From Mactra quadrangularis (lineage: Eukaryota > Mollusca > Bivalvia > Venerida > Mactridae), in assembly GCA_025267735.1 (NCBI GenBank), contig CM046311.1:33952895-34016894 (forward strand): DNA of 64,000 nucleotides. The letters run 5' to 3'. Numbering within the stretch: the stretch's first letter is position 1; each line of letters begins with the position of its first letter. Below the pieces are notes generated by a model. The model made no database searches. It had not been told where the DNA came from and saw only the letters and a program-made list of their open reading frames with translations. The position numbers and the translations under genes are program-made. Below, in pieces: positions 24,303 through 35,046 of this stretch.

Positions 24303-24549
24303 CTGTTTAAATGCCGCAGCAACACATTACAAAGGTCATATCATGGCGGTCAGTCAACTTATCATTCCTGAAAAAAGGTTAAATCTCTAGAGATAGCTGT
24401 TAACCAGTTATTAGGCACATAATTTCGTCAGTGACTTAATCCTTGAGAATCAGTGATAGAAGAGATTATGGCTGTAGAACTCATACCCGGGAATCGAACC
24501 CGCGACCCATGGATCAGTAGTTGTGTGTGTTACCATCTGGCTGGTTGGC
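24303..24549 (-). repeat. tRNA-derived SINE, family 2
   Basis: The body matches the other family 2 copies. On the - strand the tRNA-like head carries a B box (GGGTTCGATTCCC) close to consensus. Confidence 0.65.
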
Positions 24550-26189
24550 ATTACTTTAGGAACTGGATATTTCATGCTTCAGTATTAAAAATACTAAGAA
24601 AAATATAAAACACACAAAAAAGAAAGAAACAGATTATTCTTCAATTTTAAAGAAGAAACTTTTCACCTAATGAATTAAAACAATGATATTTTTATTTACT
24701 AGGGGTTATGCCACTCTTGAAAATATAATATCTGAGCTCTCTTGGTAAAATAAAAACAAAACAATCTTACACCAAAATTGACTAAGATTGTTTATGTTTC
24801 CTCATCCATCAATAGACGCATTACCTGTCGGGCAACTACTGTGCCCTTCGAAAGTTCTCGAATATAAAGAATGATCACTAGTCGAGCTTATGAACTTGGA
24901 TGAAAATTTAGAAATTTGAGGAATTTAGGACAATCATCACTCTTTTGTTTGGTTCTACAATGTTTATTAAATACTGACAAATGAGTGTCTTACTAATGTT
25001 AACACATAAACTGACATAGTTGAACTGGATATAACCCAGTTCAAGGACTTTGACCTAAAAAGATAATTACATATAAGTGAAATTATACGAGTTATGTCAT
25101 TTCAATGCATATGTATATTCCGTAATCTAGAAATAAACTCAATTTTTCGTATAAATGAAGGTCTAATTTTATCACAAATTCTCTCAAATTGACGAGATCT
25201 TCAATTTCGATTGGCCATATCCCTGACCAAGGGGTGTAACCAAAGAAGGTAAAAGATGTATAAATAATTACGACCTTTCCGACAATACAGATGAGTGTTA
25301 AGTAAAAATTCGTTTCTCTAAGATATAATCGTCAAATGCAATGATACATTAGGTCCAGCTTTTTGTAATTTTTTTATAATCTGTCGTTTGAAGATGTACT
25401 AGACAAACACGCAAAGATATACACATATAGACAGACAATACGGAGTAACATATTTTGGTATTTCTTTTTCTTAGTTTAATGAAACAGTAAAATCATAATG
25501 AAATGGTTCAAATATACTATATGACAAACTTACGCACGGCTACTTGAATTATATGCTTTGTAATTTGCGCAACGTAATATTAACGTCGTTGTTTTGAAGG
25601 TAATTGTACTTTGAAAGCGACATTGTGAAAAACTGAGAACGTTCACTTTCCTTTTTTATTTCATAAAAATCACACAAAAGGTGTGTAGTTTTCAAAAATC
25701 GCAATAAGAATTTGACCACCGTTCTGCATTAATTTGTATGATAATAGTGTGTTGTTTAAAAGAACCCCGTTTCAAACATAATTTAGACAACAAAATGGTT
25801 TGAAATGTATATTGTGATTTTTGATAACTTCATGGTTGTAGGACAGTTTTCATATCTGCAGTAAATGAACATGTTTTCATAGAGTTGCTTTAACTTAAAA
25901 CACTATTTGACGGACGGAACAAAGTCCAATTGAACAAGACGGTTGTTGCTTATTTTAGTGAGCAGACTGAAATTAAACCATATAACAAGAGAACCAAGAA
26001 CCAAAAGATTGAGTTATAAGAAGTTTTATGTTGGTAATTGATAAGAAATAGACAATTGTAAATTAATGCATGTATGAACTTTAGAATTTAAAAACAATGA
26101 GAGCTAGATTCGGTACTTTTACGATTAAAACAGTTTGGATTGTCCACGTGCAGTTCCAGATCTCAGGACGTACTCGTGCGATATTAATC
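24550..26189. other. No gene or repeat recognised
   Basis: Unique AT-rich sequence that is not part of the tandem unit. I searched for zinc-finger coding upstream of the exon at 26895 and found none. A decayed family 2 SINE fragment may lie at ~26190-26330. Confidence 0.45.
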
Positions 26190-26343
26190 TAATATTTAGG
26201 AAATATTTTCGGAAATGACTAACAACTGTCCTTGATAGTAGTAGGCCGAGAATGGCCGTGTGTAAATATTTGAGGACGAATCTTCAAGTTAAACAAGTTC
26301 TGCCTGCAAATCGAACGCCCATGACGTAAAAGACACTGTTACA

Positions 26344-26880
26344 AATGTTTATACATTGATATTGAAATTTAAATGACGTAAACGACATTCAAAAATGGCA
26401 TGTGAGTGCATTGAAATTTGAATGACGTTAAAAACGTTGAAACAATTGGTAAACATGTGTATAGAAGTCTGAATGACGTCAAATATATTAAAACAAACGG
26501 TAATACATGTTATAGAAATATGAATGACGTAAAAGATATTGAAACAAATGGTAAAACATGCATATAGAAGTCTGAATGACGTCAAATACATTGAAACAAA
26601 CGGTTATACATGATTTTAGAAATATGAATGACGTAAAAGATATTGAAACAAATGGTAAAACTTGCATATAGAAGTCTGAATGACGTCAAATACATTGAAA
26701 CAAACGGTTATACATGTGTATAGCAATCTGAATGACGTAAAAGATATTGAATCAAATGATAATACACCAGTTTATAAATTTGATTGACATAAAAGATATT
26801 GAAACAGATGTTATACATGTGAATAGCAATCTGAATGACGTGAAAGATATTGAAACAAATATAATCCATATGTTTATTTT
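26344..26880. repeat. ~52-bp minisatellite before a zinc-finger exon
   Basis: About ten units with core TGAATGACGTAAAAGATATT followed by GAAACAAATGGTA. The array runs up to the splice acceptor of the exon at 26895, so it lies in the last intron if that exon is used. It differs from the 53-bp family. Confidence 0.8.
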
Positions 26881-26894
26881 GTATCTTTTTGCAG

Positions 26895-26998
26895 GAGAGA
26901 AACCTTATAAATGCATTCGCTGTAACAGTTGTTACTCACAATTGGCAGGATTGAGAGCTCATCAGAGAAGTTCTACACATAAACCTAGTCTACATTAG
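26895..26998 (+). CDS. Terminal exon with one C2H2 zinc finger
   Basis: A splice acceptor (TATCTTTTTGCAG) is followed by a frame that reads [20 protein letters not shown] and then RAHQRSSTH, ending with a stop nine bases after KPSLH begins. This is the linker GEKPYKC and one C2H2 finger (C-x2-C-x12-H-x5-H). The exon starts with two bases of a split codon, as is usual at GEKP linkers. It looks like the last exon of a multi-finger protein, with upstream exons out of reach or lost. No other finger is visible on this strand for several kb upstream, so it could be an orphan or a pseudogene fragment. It differs from the B-box genes around it. Confidence 0.6.
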
Positions 26999-27039
26999 TT
27001 GTTGAACTGAGGTTTTGCCTTATAACGTAATTTAACTTC

Positions 27040-27225
27040 AACGCCATTGTTTATGTCATATCACGGCGGACAGTCAACCTCCCCAGGGTTCCTGGAAAAG
27101 CTAAATATCTTGATTAAGTTGTTTACGATTACTAGACGCATATTTCTGTCAGTGACTTACGACTGTCCTACATGACGTAGAATCAGTGGTTTGAGGGAAA
27201 ATGGCCACAGAAAAACGTTATTACT
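27040..27225 (-). repeat. tRNA-derived SINE, family 2, partial
   Basis: The body of family 2 is recognisable (GGCGGACAGTCAAC, GTCAGTGACTTACGACTG, AAAATGGCCACAGAA). The tRNA-like head is not clear. Confidence 0.55.
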
Positions 27226-27596
27226 TGATATTCTAGCTGGCATGTATAGTTTATCTTGAGTAGGGTAACTTAATTTCGATTCAGCTACCTGAGGATATAA
27301 TAAATATTTTATTGGAACATGGGCTTAGTATTGAGCTACTGGCACGATCGTTTTAGCAGTCCGCTCGGCCAATTTCTTTTACTTGAAAAATGAAAGGAAC
27401 GGACACATGTTTTGTTGTATAAGAATCATTGTATTTAATGCTAGCTTTGGATTTCTTGAGACTTTTATATTTACTGTAGCACGTGTATATAATATGTGTT
27501 CAAAATAAATATGACATTTTCTTTCTTTTCGTTGTTTTGTCCTTGTTCTCCTGTACAAGTACTGCATGCAATTTAAATCAGCTCAGATGTAAACAT

Positions 27597-27740
27597 TTGG
27601 GATGAGACGATACGTATCGATACGAAAGGAGACGATATGATTATTACGGTCGTATCTTGATATATCGTGCTGTTCCACGATGCATATCGTGACTTATCGT
27701 ATCGATATTGTATCGATATATCGGTATATCGTCTCATCCC
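27597..27740. mobile_element. Palindromic MITE, GGGATGAGACGATA ends
   Basis: A 144-bp element. The left end reads GGGATGAGACGATACGTATC; the right end is the complement (GTATATCGTCTCATCCC). The interior is made of CGATA/TATCG repeats, so both halves pair over most of their length. I see no clear target duplication. Confidence 0.6.
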
Positions 27741-27948
27741 TAGTAAAAAGGCCCTTAAAACTTTTATTGATCAATCACTCTAGCGTTCGGTACCTGATCT
27801 CCTGAGTACTTCAGCTATTGGGTATAATATTGCTCAAGGAAACAACAATATACAAAGCTGATTATTCGAAGAGTATCATTAAAAAAATACATATACTTCT
27901 CTTTTGTAATCATCTTGGTATTACGGACTACATGTGTACGTGCTTTAT

Positions 27949-28012
27949 CATTCGGAACAACCTCGGCGATCATCAACGAAGCTATAGAACATCGCCGAGG
28001 TTGTTCCGAATG
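27949..28012. repeat. Perfect 22-bp inverted repeat with 20-base loop
   Basis: The arms at 27949-27970 and 27991-28012 are exact complements (CATTCGGAACAACCTCGGC plus three bases) around a 20-base loop. The arms are GC-richer than their surroundings. It is either a young MITE or a hairpin with a function; no gene flanks it closely. Confidence 0.75.
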
Positions 28013-28177
28013 GTCCTTTATTACACTGTAGTATAATTTTTCAAATCACAGAGCATGACATGCGAACAGGTTTTTAAGCATAATAATTGGAATTACATAA
28101 TACCTCATAAAGAAAATACAGCTTGTTTGGTCGAAATTTTTACATCTATGATATTTCAGTATCGTTTTCATTTCTAC

Positions 28178-28407
28178 CATGTCCTCCAAAAGTTCTTGAA
28201 CAAAATTCTGGTTTTAGGATAAAACGATTTACATTCATCTATGAAAAACAAGCGTTTGAGAAAATCTCAAGTTTATCAACAAATGCTTCGCACTATAAAT
28301 GTAACATGAATAAGCATATTTGTAGTAAAACAACCTGCACTATTGTACACATGATCAGTTCTTTCTCTCAAAATTATCATTTGTCTGAGAACTTTTGGAG
28401 GGCACTG
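28178..28407. mobile_element. MITE-like element, TCCTCCAAAAGTTCT ends
   Basis: Inverted ends CATGTCCTCCAAAAGTTCTT and its complement GAACTTTTGGAGGGCACTG lie 230 bp apart. The interior has no protein similarity that I recognise. Confidence 0.55.
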
Positions 28408-28418
28408 TATTAGCCTGT

Positions 28419-28553
28419 CAGTGGCGCTTACATTTACCCCGTCGATTTAAATACTCACAACAGTACTCATGTACACACAATCGATAAAAATAGTTAAGAT
28501 TATCAATCAATTATCAAGCATTTAAATTCGCGGGGTTTGTGTATGCGCCACTG
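28419..28553. mobile_element. MITE-like element, CAGTGGCGC ends
   Basis: A 135-bp element with ~36-base imperfect terminal inverted repeats beginning CAGTGGCGC, a form common in hAT elements. I could not find a convincing target duplication. Confidence 0.6.
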
Positions 28554-29664
28554 TAAATATGACAATAAGTATACATGTATATGCATTGTATAAAAATTTT
28601 AATGTACCGTGGAAATTTATATTAATACATTTTACAAATAATAGCATTGCATTGCGTTAAATGTATTATCAAAATTCTATTTTTAAACTGTATTTAAACG
28701 TATCAATTTCATTTTATTTCAATTGTTTTAAATTACAAGTGCTAAGTAGGCCGTGCATAACTAATGTATGGTTAAAATATATAACCATTTCGTCTAGGCT
28801 GAATTACTCCAGAAATAAAACGTTCCTTATACTGGTGTTTGAATTTTGTTGGGAAATACAAACAACCTTCCAAACACGGATAACTGACAAGTGGGATAGC
28901 TGTCAATGGTTTACACATTGTACAATATCAATTGCTGAAAATCATTTTCCACTTTAAACAACCTAAGAAGAAATTAAAACAATAGAAAATTGCTCGTCCT
29001 AACACTAACGTCATTTTCTGACCTTATTATTTCTCTTTTATTTACGGGTCACCGTTCAAAGGTCAATAGGTAAATTTAACTTTATAATACAATGTATTTA
29101 AACCAGTTTAACATATGAAACCATAACAGTCTTGTAGTTTGGAATATTTTCATTTTTAAAGACTTTTTGAAATCGACGTACAGACTTTTCGAGAAAGAGA
29201 AGTAACGATTTATGTGATGTATTAATTACATTAAAATGTTCGTTAACTGATTTGTTAAATTGTATTTTACAAAATTAATCATACCTTTGATTTTGGTTAT
29301 TTATGGTGACTAGCCAACTGTTTTACCAAGGCTGGAGGAAAATATGTCAGCAAACACATCAGGAACTGCAACAGTAAAAAACACGGACTTATCACACAAC
29401 AAAGAAGCAATGCCGGAGATTTTTCAAATCTTTAGACTTTTATTATGAAGAGAATGCCACAAATAAACAACGAAAACAAAAAAAATGATTACTATTTTCA
29501 TTTCAAGACTAGACAACACTTCTTGAAGATAGTGTTTTTACGGAACCACAACTATAGACTGAACAGTATAGAATAAGCATACTTCACCGCTTTAACGAAC
29601 ATAATATACGGAGTATTCAAATTTAATTTCGTGGTTTTTCGCGTTATAAAGTAAATTGCAAAAC
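28554..29664. other. No recognisable feature
   Basis: AT-rich sequence between MITEs and the gene at 29665. It presumably includes that gene's promoter, but no motif stands out. Confidence 0.35.
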
Positions 29665-30621
29665 ATGTCTCTTTCATCACGTTCAGTGAAGACAACTGGC
29701 GTTAAAAGAGTGTCATTTGAGGACACGGTGAATGAAACGTTCAGGGAATCAAGAATGGACAGGAAACATGCTGTAGAAATCACGGAGATGTTCCCTAACA
29801 CTAACACTCCTTCAATACTCAAAAACTCGAAACATTTACGAATAAATATACTGGCACCAATGTCAGAGGAAGCCAAGCAGTTTCTGAATAAACGAAAGAA
29901 AAGACAAGCTCAAAACAAACGTTCCGGGCTCAAAGAACTAAAGAAAATCACTCCAATCCAAGAATATTTACCAAATAAAGAACCAACCGAGTCACTTGCG
30001 CATGCGCTGTTGAGAGCAATGACTCATAAAATTCCAACCAAACGTTCTAAAGCAATTTTGCCTAAAGTAACGCTTATACCGGATGCTGGACGGAACAGAC
30101 GAGTTTATTTCCCCGGAAGTAAATCTACACTTACTGCTAGATCCTTACAATCATTAAAAAGCAGCTCCTACCTCGGATCACGTGACTCGGATACGCAGAC
30201 GTCATTTATAAACAATCCCAGAATTCCACTTCCGGAAATAATGACTAGTTTCGTTGAGACAAATGTTATTCAAATCGACAGAGCTTGTGGAATATGCCGT
30301 CGTAACTGGAGACTTAAACTACGACCAGCCGCCGGTTTTTGTAAATTCTGTGATGAATATTTGTGTGGGGATTGCGTCATCAATCACCGGAAGATGCTTA
30401 CTAAACTACATCCGGTCCTCGTGTTTTATTGTGACACGTGCAAAGAGATGAACATTCTAAATAAACCAGGTTCTGGATATTGTATAAAATGTAAACATTT
30501 TTATTGTTCTGTTTGTGTACTGTTACATTGCGGAAAAACTAATCACGAAGTTTTCGAGGGAAATGATTTGCTGGACGTAACTGACGTTATGATCGGAAAG
30601 AAATCATATTCTGATAAATAA
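29665..30621 (+). CDS. Tandem B-box-like zinc-finger protein with RVxF motifs
   Basis: An intact single-exon frame of 318 residues starting at ATG 29665. The N-terminal half is basic and looks disordered. Residues 15-18 are RVSF and a second similar motif (RVYF, 146-149) follows; both fit the docking motif for protein phosphatase 1. NTPSILK (47-53) resembles the element after RVSF in Ki-67/Repo-Man-type PP1 binders, though spaced differently. The C-terminal third has two B-box 1-type fingers: C208, C211, C226, C229, C234, C237, H241, H249, then C256, C259, C273, C276, C281, C284, H288, H294. It has no coiled coil, RING or propeller and is not a copy of the neighbouring genes. Because there are no introns here, it could be a retrocopy or one exon of a larger gene. 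Confidence 0.7.
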   Translation: MSLSSRSVKTTGVKRVSFEDTVNETFRESRMDRKHAVEITEMFPNTNTPSILKNSKHLRINILAPMSEEAKQFLNKRKKRQAQNKRSGLKELKKITPIQEYLPNKEPTESLAHALLRAMTHKIPTKRSKAILPKVTLIPDAGRNRRVYFPGSKSTLTARSLQSLKSSSYLGSRDSDTQTSFINNPRIPLPEIMTSFVETNVIQIDRACGICRRNWRLKLRPAAGFCKFCDEYLCGDCVINHRKMLTKLHPVLVFYCDTCKEMNILNKPGSGYCIKCKHFYCSVCVLLHCGKTNHEVFEGNDLLDVTDVMIGKKSYSDK

Positions 30622-31018
30622 CACGCAAATAAGACGTAATTCCAAACTCAAATTTATGTTGCTTTTTTCAATCTGTACACATGCAGTACAAACAATTTTA
30701 CACATTATTGCTGAAATACATTGATTAGATTCATTTTTTATTCGTACATATGCTCATTGCCATGTCGAGAGTTTGTTTGTACCGCATGGAAACCCCCAAA
30801 TATTTGAATACTAGTTATAATATATTGCCTCCAGTAGCAATGCTAGAAAAGGGTTTGGTATTATGTTGCATCGAAACCGAAGGAACGATATTCATTTCAA
30901 GATACAAATGGAAAAAAGATAAAATGCGAAATACGGACGACTCTAATTCGTTTCTGACTCTAAATATCGCTTGTTTTAACCTGCTCCGATATGATGGCAT
31001 ATTACGCCATCAGACAAT
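30622..31018. other. 3' flank of the single-exon gene, nothing recognised
   Basis: No clear polyadenylation signal close to the stop. The overlapping frames on both strands at 30750-31025 show no domain. Confidence 0.35.
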
Positions 31019-31273
31019 TACATAATTAACGTGTTACTTGAGTGATTAACAAGTTACAAAACTAGTTAACCACTCATTATTAGGCTGTTGAAATAGTACA
31101 AAAATGGCAATTGTATGCCATGCACTAAATTGCATTTATTTCCTGTTATGATTATCAATTTATTGGAAAAAAAAACTAGTTACGTAACTAGTTAACCACT
31201 AATTAACTTGCTAATTAAGTAGTTTTCTTGTTACATAAACAGTAAATCACTTGAATACCATGTTAATTATGTA
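31019..31273. mobile_element. MITE-like element, TACATAATTAAC ends
   Basis: A 255-bp element with a 12-base exact tip TACATAATTAAC inverted at both ends, and similarity extending inward (GAGTGATTAAC, GTTACGTAACTAGTTAACCA inside). A truncated copy lies at 1587-1800. Confidence 0.65.
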
Positions 31274-31928
31274 GGTTGAGTGTTGAATTAGATATTTAAA
31301 ATAATACATACAAGAGTAAAAGTAGGTTAATGAATATGACATACAAATGAACAATGTATTAAAGTGCATGTAAGTTCAAGATTGCGAGGCTTTTTAAGAA
31401 CTAGGATGTATTTATGAAAACAAACAAATAAAAGTAACAGATTGAACAAGTTTAGCGTCTTCAGTCATTTTGCTTTCTCCCGATGCACAAAGATATTGTG
31501 TTATTTGTTAATGATGTTTTTAGAGTAGTGTTTTTTGTGTAGAGATAACTTATAAAGTCCCTACACAATCAATTTTATACAAGTACATTTAATGCATTCT
31601 AATATCGAAGAGTAGTACAAAATTGTACAATATTGCATATTCTTTGAGCTGAGAATAGCAATAATTGCTAGCTTTTACTTCGAAATTGAACATTTTTGTA
31701 TAGGTAAAAAAACCGACTATTTATTAAGCATCAATGAAAGCGGTTGCACTAATAAGTGATTTACTTTTACTATATCGTGATACATATTGTATCGCAACTA
31801 CTATTTATAAAACCTATAATATCGCATTGTGACCCGAGTGCGCTCTCTTGGCTGCTCAGTTAATACTCTACCGTTACTTCACAATGAACGAGAGGGAAAT
31901 ATTCGGACAAAGTACAAGAGAGTTTGAC
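31274..31928. other. Duplicated upstream flank of copy 4
   Basis: From ~31440 it aligns with 2140-2507 upstream of copy 1, including the lead-in to the minisatellite (TCTACCGTTACTTCACAATG). About 110 bp with TATCG-type repeats (31745-31850) is inserted relative to copy 1. Confidence 0.5.
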
Positions 31929-33240
31929 CTGAGACACAAAGCTCTACAAGTCAGTCACTTCTTGTGATATATACACTTGATCTGAGACACATGGCTCTAC
32001 AAGTCAGTTACTTCTTGGGATACATACACCTGATCTGAGACGCACAGCTCTACAAGTCAGTCACTTCTTGAGGTATATACACATAACCGGTGACACACAG
32101 CTCTACAAGTCAGCCACTTCTTGGGATATATACACTTGACCGTTGACACACAGCTCTACAAGTCAGCCACTTTTTGGGATATATACACTTGACTGGAGAC
32201 ACACGGCTCTACAAGTCAGCCACTTCTTGGGATATATACACTTGACCGGTGACACACAGCTCTACAAGTCAGTCACTTCTTGGGATATATACACTTGACC
32301 TGAGACACACAGCCCTACAAGTTAGCCACTTCTGGGGATATATACCCATGACTGGAGACACACAGCTCTACAAGTCAGTCACTTCTTGGGATATACACAT
32401 CACCGGATACACACCGCTCTGCAAGTCAGTCATTTCTTGAGATATATAAACTTGATCCGAAACACAGCTGTACAAGTCAATCACTTTTTAGGGTAAATAC
32501 ACATGATCGGAGACATACAGCTCTACAAGTCAGTCACTTCTTGGGGAATATACACATGATCGGAGATACACAGATCTACAAGTCAGTCACTTCTTGGGAT
32601 ATATAAACATGACCGGAGACACAAAGCTCTACAAGTCAGTTACTTCTTGGGGTATATACACATGATCGGAGACATACAGCTCTACAAGTCAGTCACTTCT
32701 TGGGGTATATACACATGATCGGAGACACACAGCTCTACAAGTCAGTCACTTCTTGGGATATATAAACATGACCGGAGACACAAAGCTCTACAAGTCAGTT
32801 ACTTCTTGGGATATATAAACATGACCGGAGACACAAAGCTCTACAAGTCAGTTACTTCTTGGGATATATACTTGACCGGAGACACACAGCTCTACAAGTC
32901 AGTCACTTCTTGTGATATATACACATGACCGGAGACACACAGCTCTACAAGTCTGTCACTTCTTGGGATATATACACTTGACCGGAAACATACAGCTCTA
33001 CAAGTCAGTCACTTCTTGGGATATATAAACATGACCGGAGACACAAAGCTCTACAAGTCAGTTACTTCTTGCGATATATACTTGACCAGAGACACACGGC
33101 TCTACAAGTCAGTCACTTCTTGGGATATATAAACATGACCGGAGACACAAAGCTCTACAAGTCAGTTACTTCTTGGGATATATACTTGACCGGAGACATA
33201 CAGCTCTACAAGTCAGTCACTTCTTGGATTATATATACAT
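31929..33240. repeat. 53-bp minisatellite, array 3
   Basis: About 25 units of the same repeat as arrays 1 and 2. The second half shows a higher-order pattern: units with AAAGCTCTACAAGTCAGTTA alternate with the standard form, which suggests that multi-unit blocks were copied. It ends with the same TATATATACATTTAATATTG tail as array 2. Confidence 0.92.
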
Positions 33241-33432
33241 TTAATATTGCATTTGTGACATTCTACAGGTGAAACAAACAAACAAACAAAACTATGAACA
33301 ACTTACACCCTTTTTTAACACCTTCATAATTCAACGTCATAAAGTTTGTGACCCCTTGGGTTTGCTAATTTTGACCCCTAGGATAATGTCTCGAACAACC
33401 TCTGTAACGAATCTTGGGATGATACTTTCCTG

Positions 33433-33705
33433 TTGGGGTTAACGCCGTAGCAACACAATGTATAAGTCATATTACGGCAGTCAGTCAACTTACTCATCTT
33501 TCCTGGAAAGGCTTAATCTCTGGATTTAACTTATGACTACTTATAAGTTATTAGGTGAATACTTCCATCAGTGACTGACAACTGCACTTCATGATTTAGA
33601 ATCCGTGGTGGGAGCGATGATTGCCATAGAAATATATGATGATCCAACTCCACGGGTATCAAACCTACGGTTCTCGATCAGTAGATTTGCGTGCTATTAA
33701 CTTTC
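33433..33705 (-). repeat. tRNA-derived SINE, family 2
   Basis: Close to the copy at 19476-19750 and in the same relative position. Confidence 0.65.
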
Positions 33706-33710
33706 TTATT

Positions 33711-34277
33711 GGGTTTAACGCCGTGTCAACACGATTTTAACGGCGTCCAGCGCATAAACTAGCGTCCCTTGACCCTTGTCTATAACAAGTACTCACCTAT
33801 CCTTCCACAAGGCCGGAAAATTCTCCATATATATTATTAGTTGAGGAAAATTGACATTATTGTCAAATTTTCATTGAACGATATAAAGGGCGTTTTTTTT
33901 TAAAGTCTGCTTCCATCTACAAGTTCAGCCGAGTAGGAGCAGTAGTCCAGTGGTCGGACGCGCGCTTAGGGATTGAGAAGTCCCGGGTTCGATCCCCACT
34001 AAGGGCACTGCTAATTTCCTTGAGCAAGAAATTAACCTACAATTGTTCCACTCGACCCAGGTGTAAATGGGTACTGTGAGGGATCGCCCGCCTGAGGGTT
34101 ATTTCAATGACCAGGAGTTATTGTACAAGATCGTAAAGTCGGCTGAACATGTAGATGGAAGCAGACTTTAAAAACCGCCCTTTAAGGATATAACCTCCCG
34201 ATTCGAACCCTAACCCCCTTCGGAACACGAGATTCCAAATCCCGGCGTGCTACCAACTGCGCCACCGACCCGGGTTG
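33711..34277 (-). repeat. tRNA-derived SINE, family 1, split by an insertion
   Basis: It matches 19758-20018, but is broken at GATATA by a 299-bp element (33886-34184). The two halves join without loss when that element is left out. Confidence 0.75.
33886..34184. mobile_element. Inverted-repeat element carrying a tRNA-like core
   Basis: It inserted into a family 1 SINE. The ends are ~46-base inverted repeats (AAGTCTGCTTCCATCTACA at left, complement at right). Inside is a tRNA-like segment on the + strand with an A-box-like AGTAGTCCAGTGG and B box GGGTTCGATCCCC, followed by a conserved body. The flanks ACGATATA and AGGATATA (33878, 34185) are a likely 8-bp target duplication. The same core, without clear long inverted ends, recurs at 60315-60545. 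Confidence 0.65.
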
Positions 34278-34458
34278 CTAAAACTACTGGGGTGATACTT
34301 CATCCAAAATATATAATAGTTCTAGGTCTCATGATTTTAGAGAAAAAATATTTCAACATTTAGCAATGTAACACCATGTTAAAATTAAGACCTATGGGAC
34401 GTGACTTTTTATGACCCTGAGGCACAATTAAATCAAATTTTGTCGAAAACTTTGCGTG

Positions 34459-34721
34459 ATGCTTCATAGGCGGATCTAGCAGGGGGGGGGGGGTTCAGGG
34501 GTCCCCTAGAATTTTCAAAATGTACCTGTCAATTAGTGTATTTATTGACTGTAAGTCATTTTTAAGTAAATTTTAGATGCATTGATTTAATAGGTAAGTA
34601 GTTTTTATTATTTATATTTTGCATTATTTCTTCAAAATGTGTATAATGTTGTTGTGGTTTGAAAGTTTGCCCCCCCCCCCCCCTAGAAAAAAAATCCTGG
34701 ATCCGCCCCTGAATGCTTCAT
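34459..34721. mobile_element. hAT-type MITE with 9-bp flanking duplication
   Basis: The element at 34468-34712 is flanked on both sides by ATGCTTCAT. The ends read AGGCGGATCTAG and GATCCGCCCCTGA, with long runs of G and C inside each end. It is the counterpart of 20201-20444. Confidence 0.72.
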
Positions 34722-34899
34722 GAAATATATGTAAGGAGTTGGCGTTATGACTCTGAAATAGAAATTATTTCAATACTTTACTGTATAACTCTATCTATAT
34801 TGTAAATTTAATGACACTGGGACGAGGCAAGTTTTGATCCCATTCTATGCTTTTAAAATCTGTATATATGACTTTAGCTACATATCAAATACTTTAGCT

Positions 34900-35046
34900 A
34901 CATATCAAATATTCAAACTTAATCTCAAAATATACTCTATTTACAAGTAGTTTCCGTTATAAAAATAAAATTGCATTCGTCATTATATTTTACCCAATAT
35001 GTGAAAACGAAACAAGAAGTTTAAAGTCTCACATTTCAAGGTGAAA
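34900..35046 (+). promoter_or_regulatory. Conserved proximal 5' flank of B-box copy 4
   Basis: It aligns over ~150 bp with copy 3 (ACTCTATTTACAAGTAGTTT, ATTGCATTCGTCATTATATT) and keeps the ancestral GTGAAAATGG around the start. Confidence 0.4.

Noticed and set aside
19008..33272. Open frames with repeated text such as SVTSWDIY inside the 53-bp arrays (19008-19196, 32249-32440, 33069-33272)
   Set aside because: The unit is 53 bp, so the frame shifts with every unit. Open stretches depend on small length changes and are not conserved between arrays.
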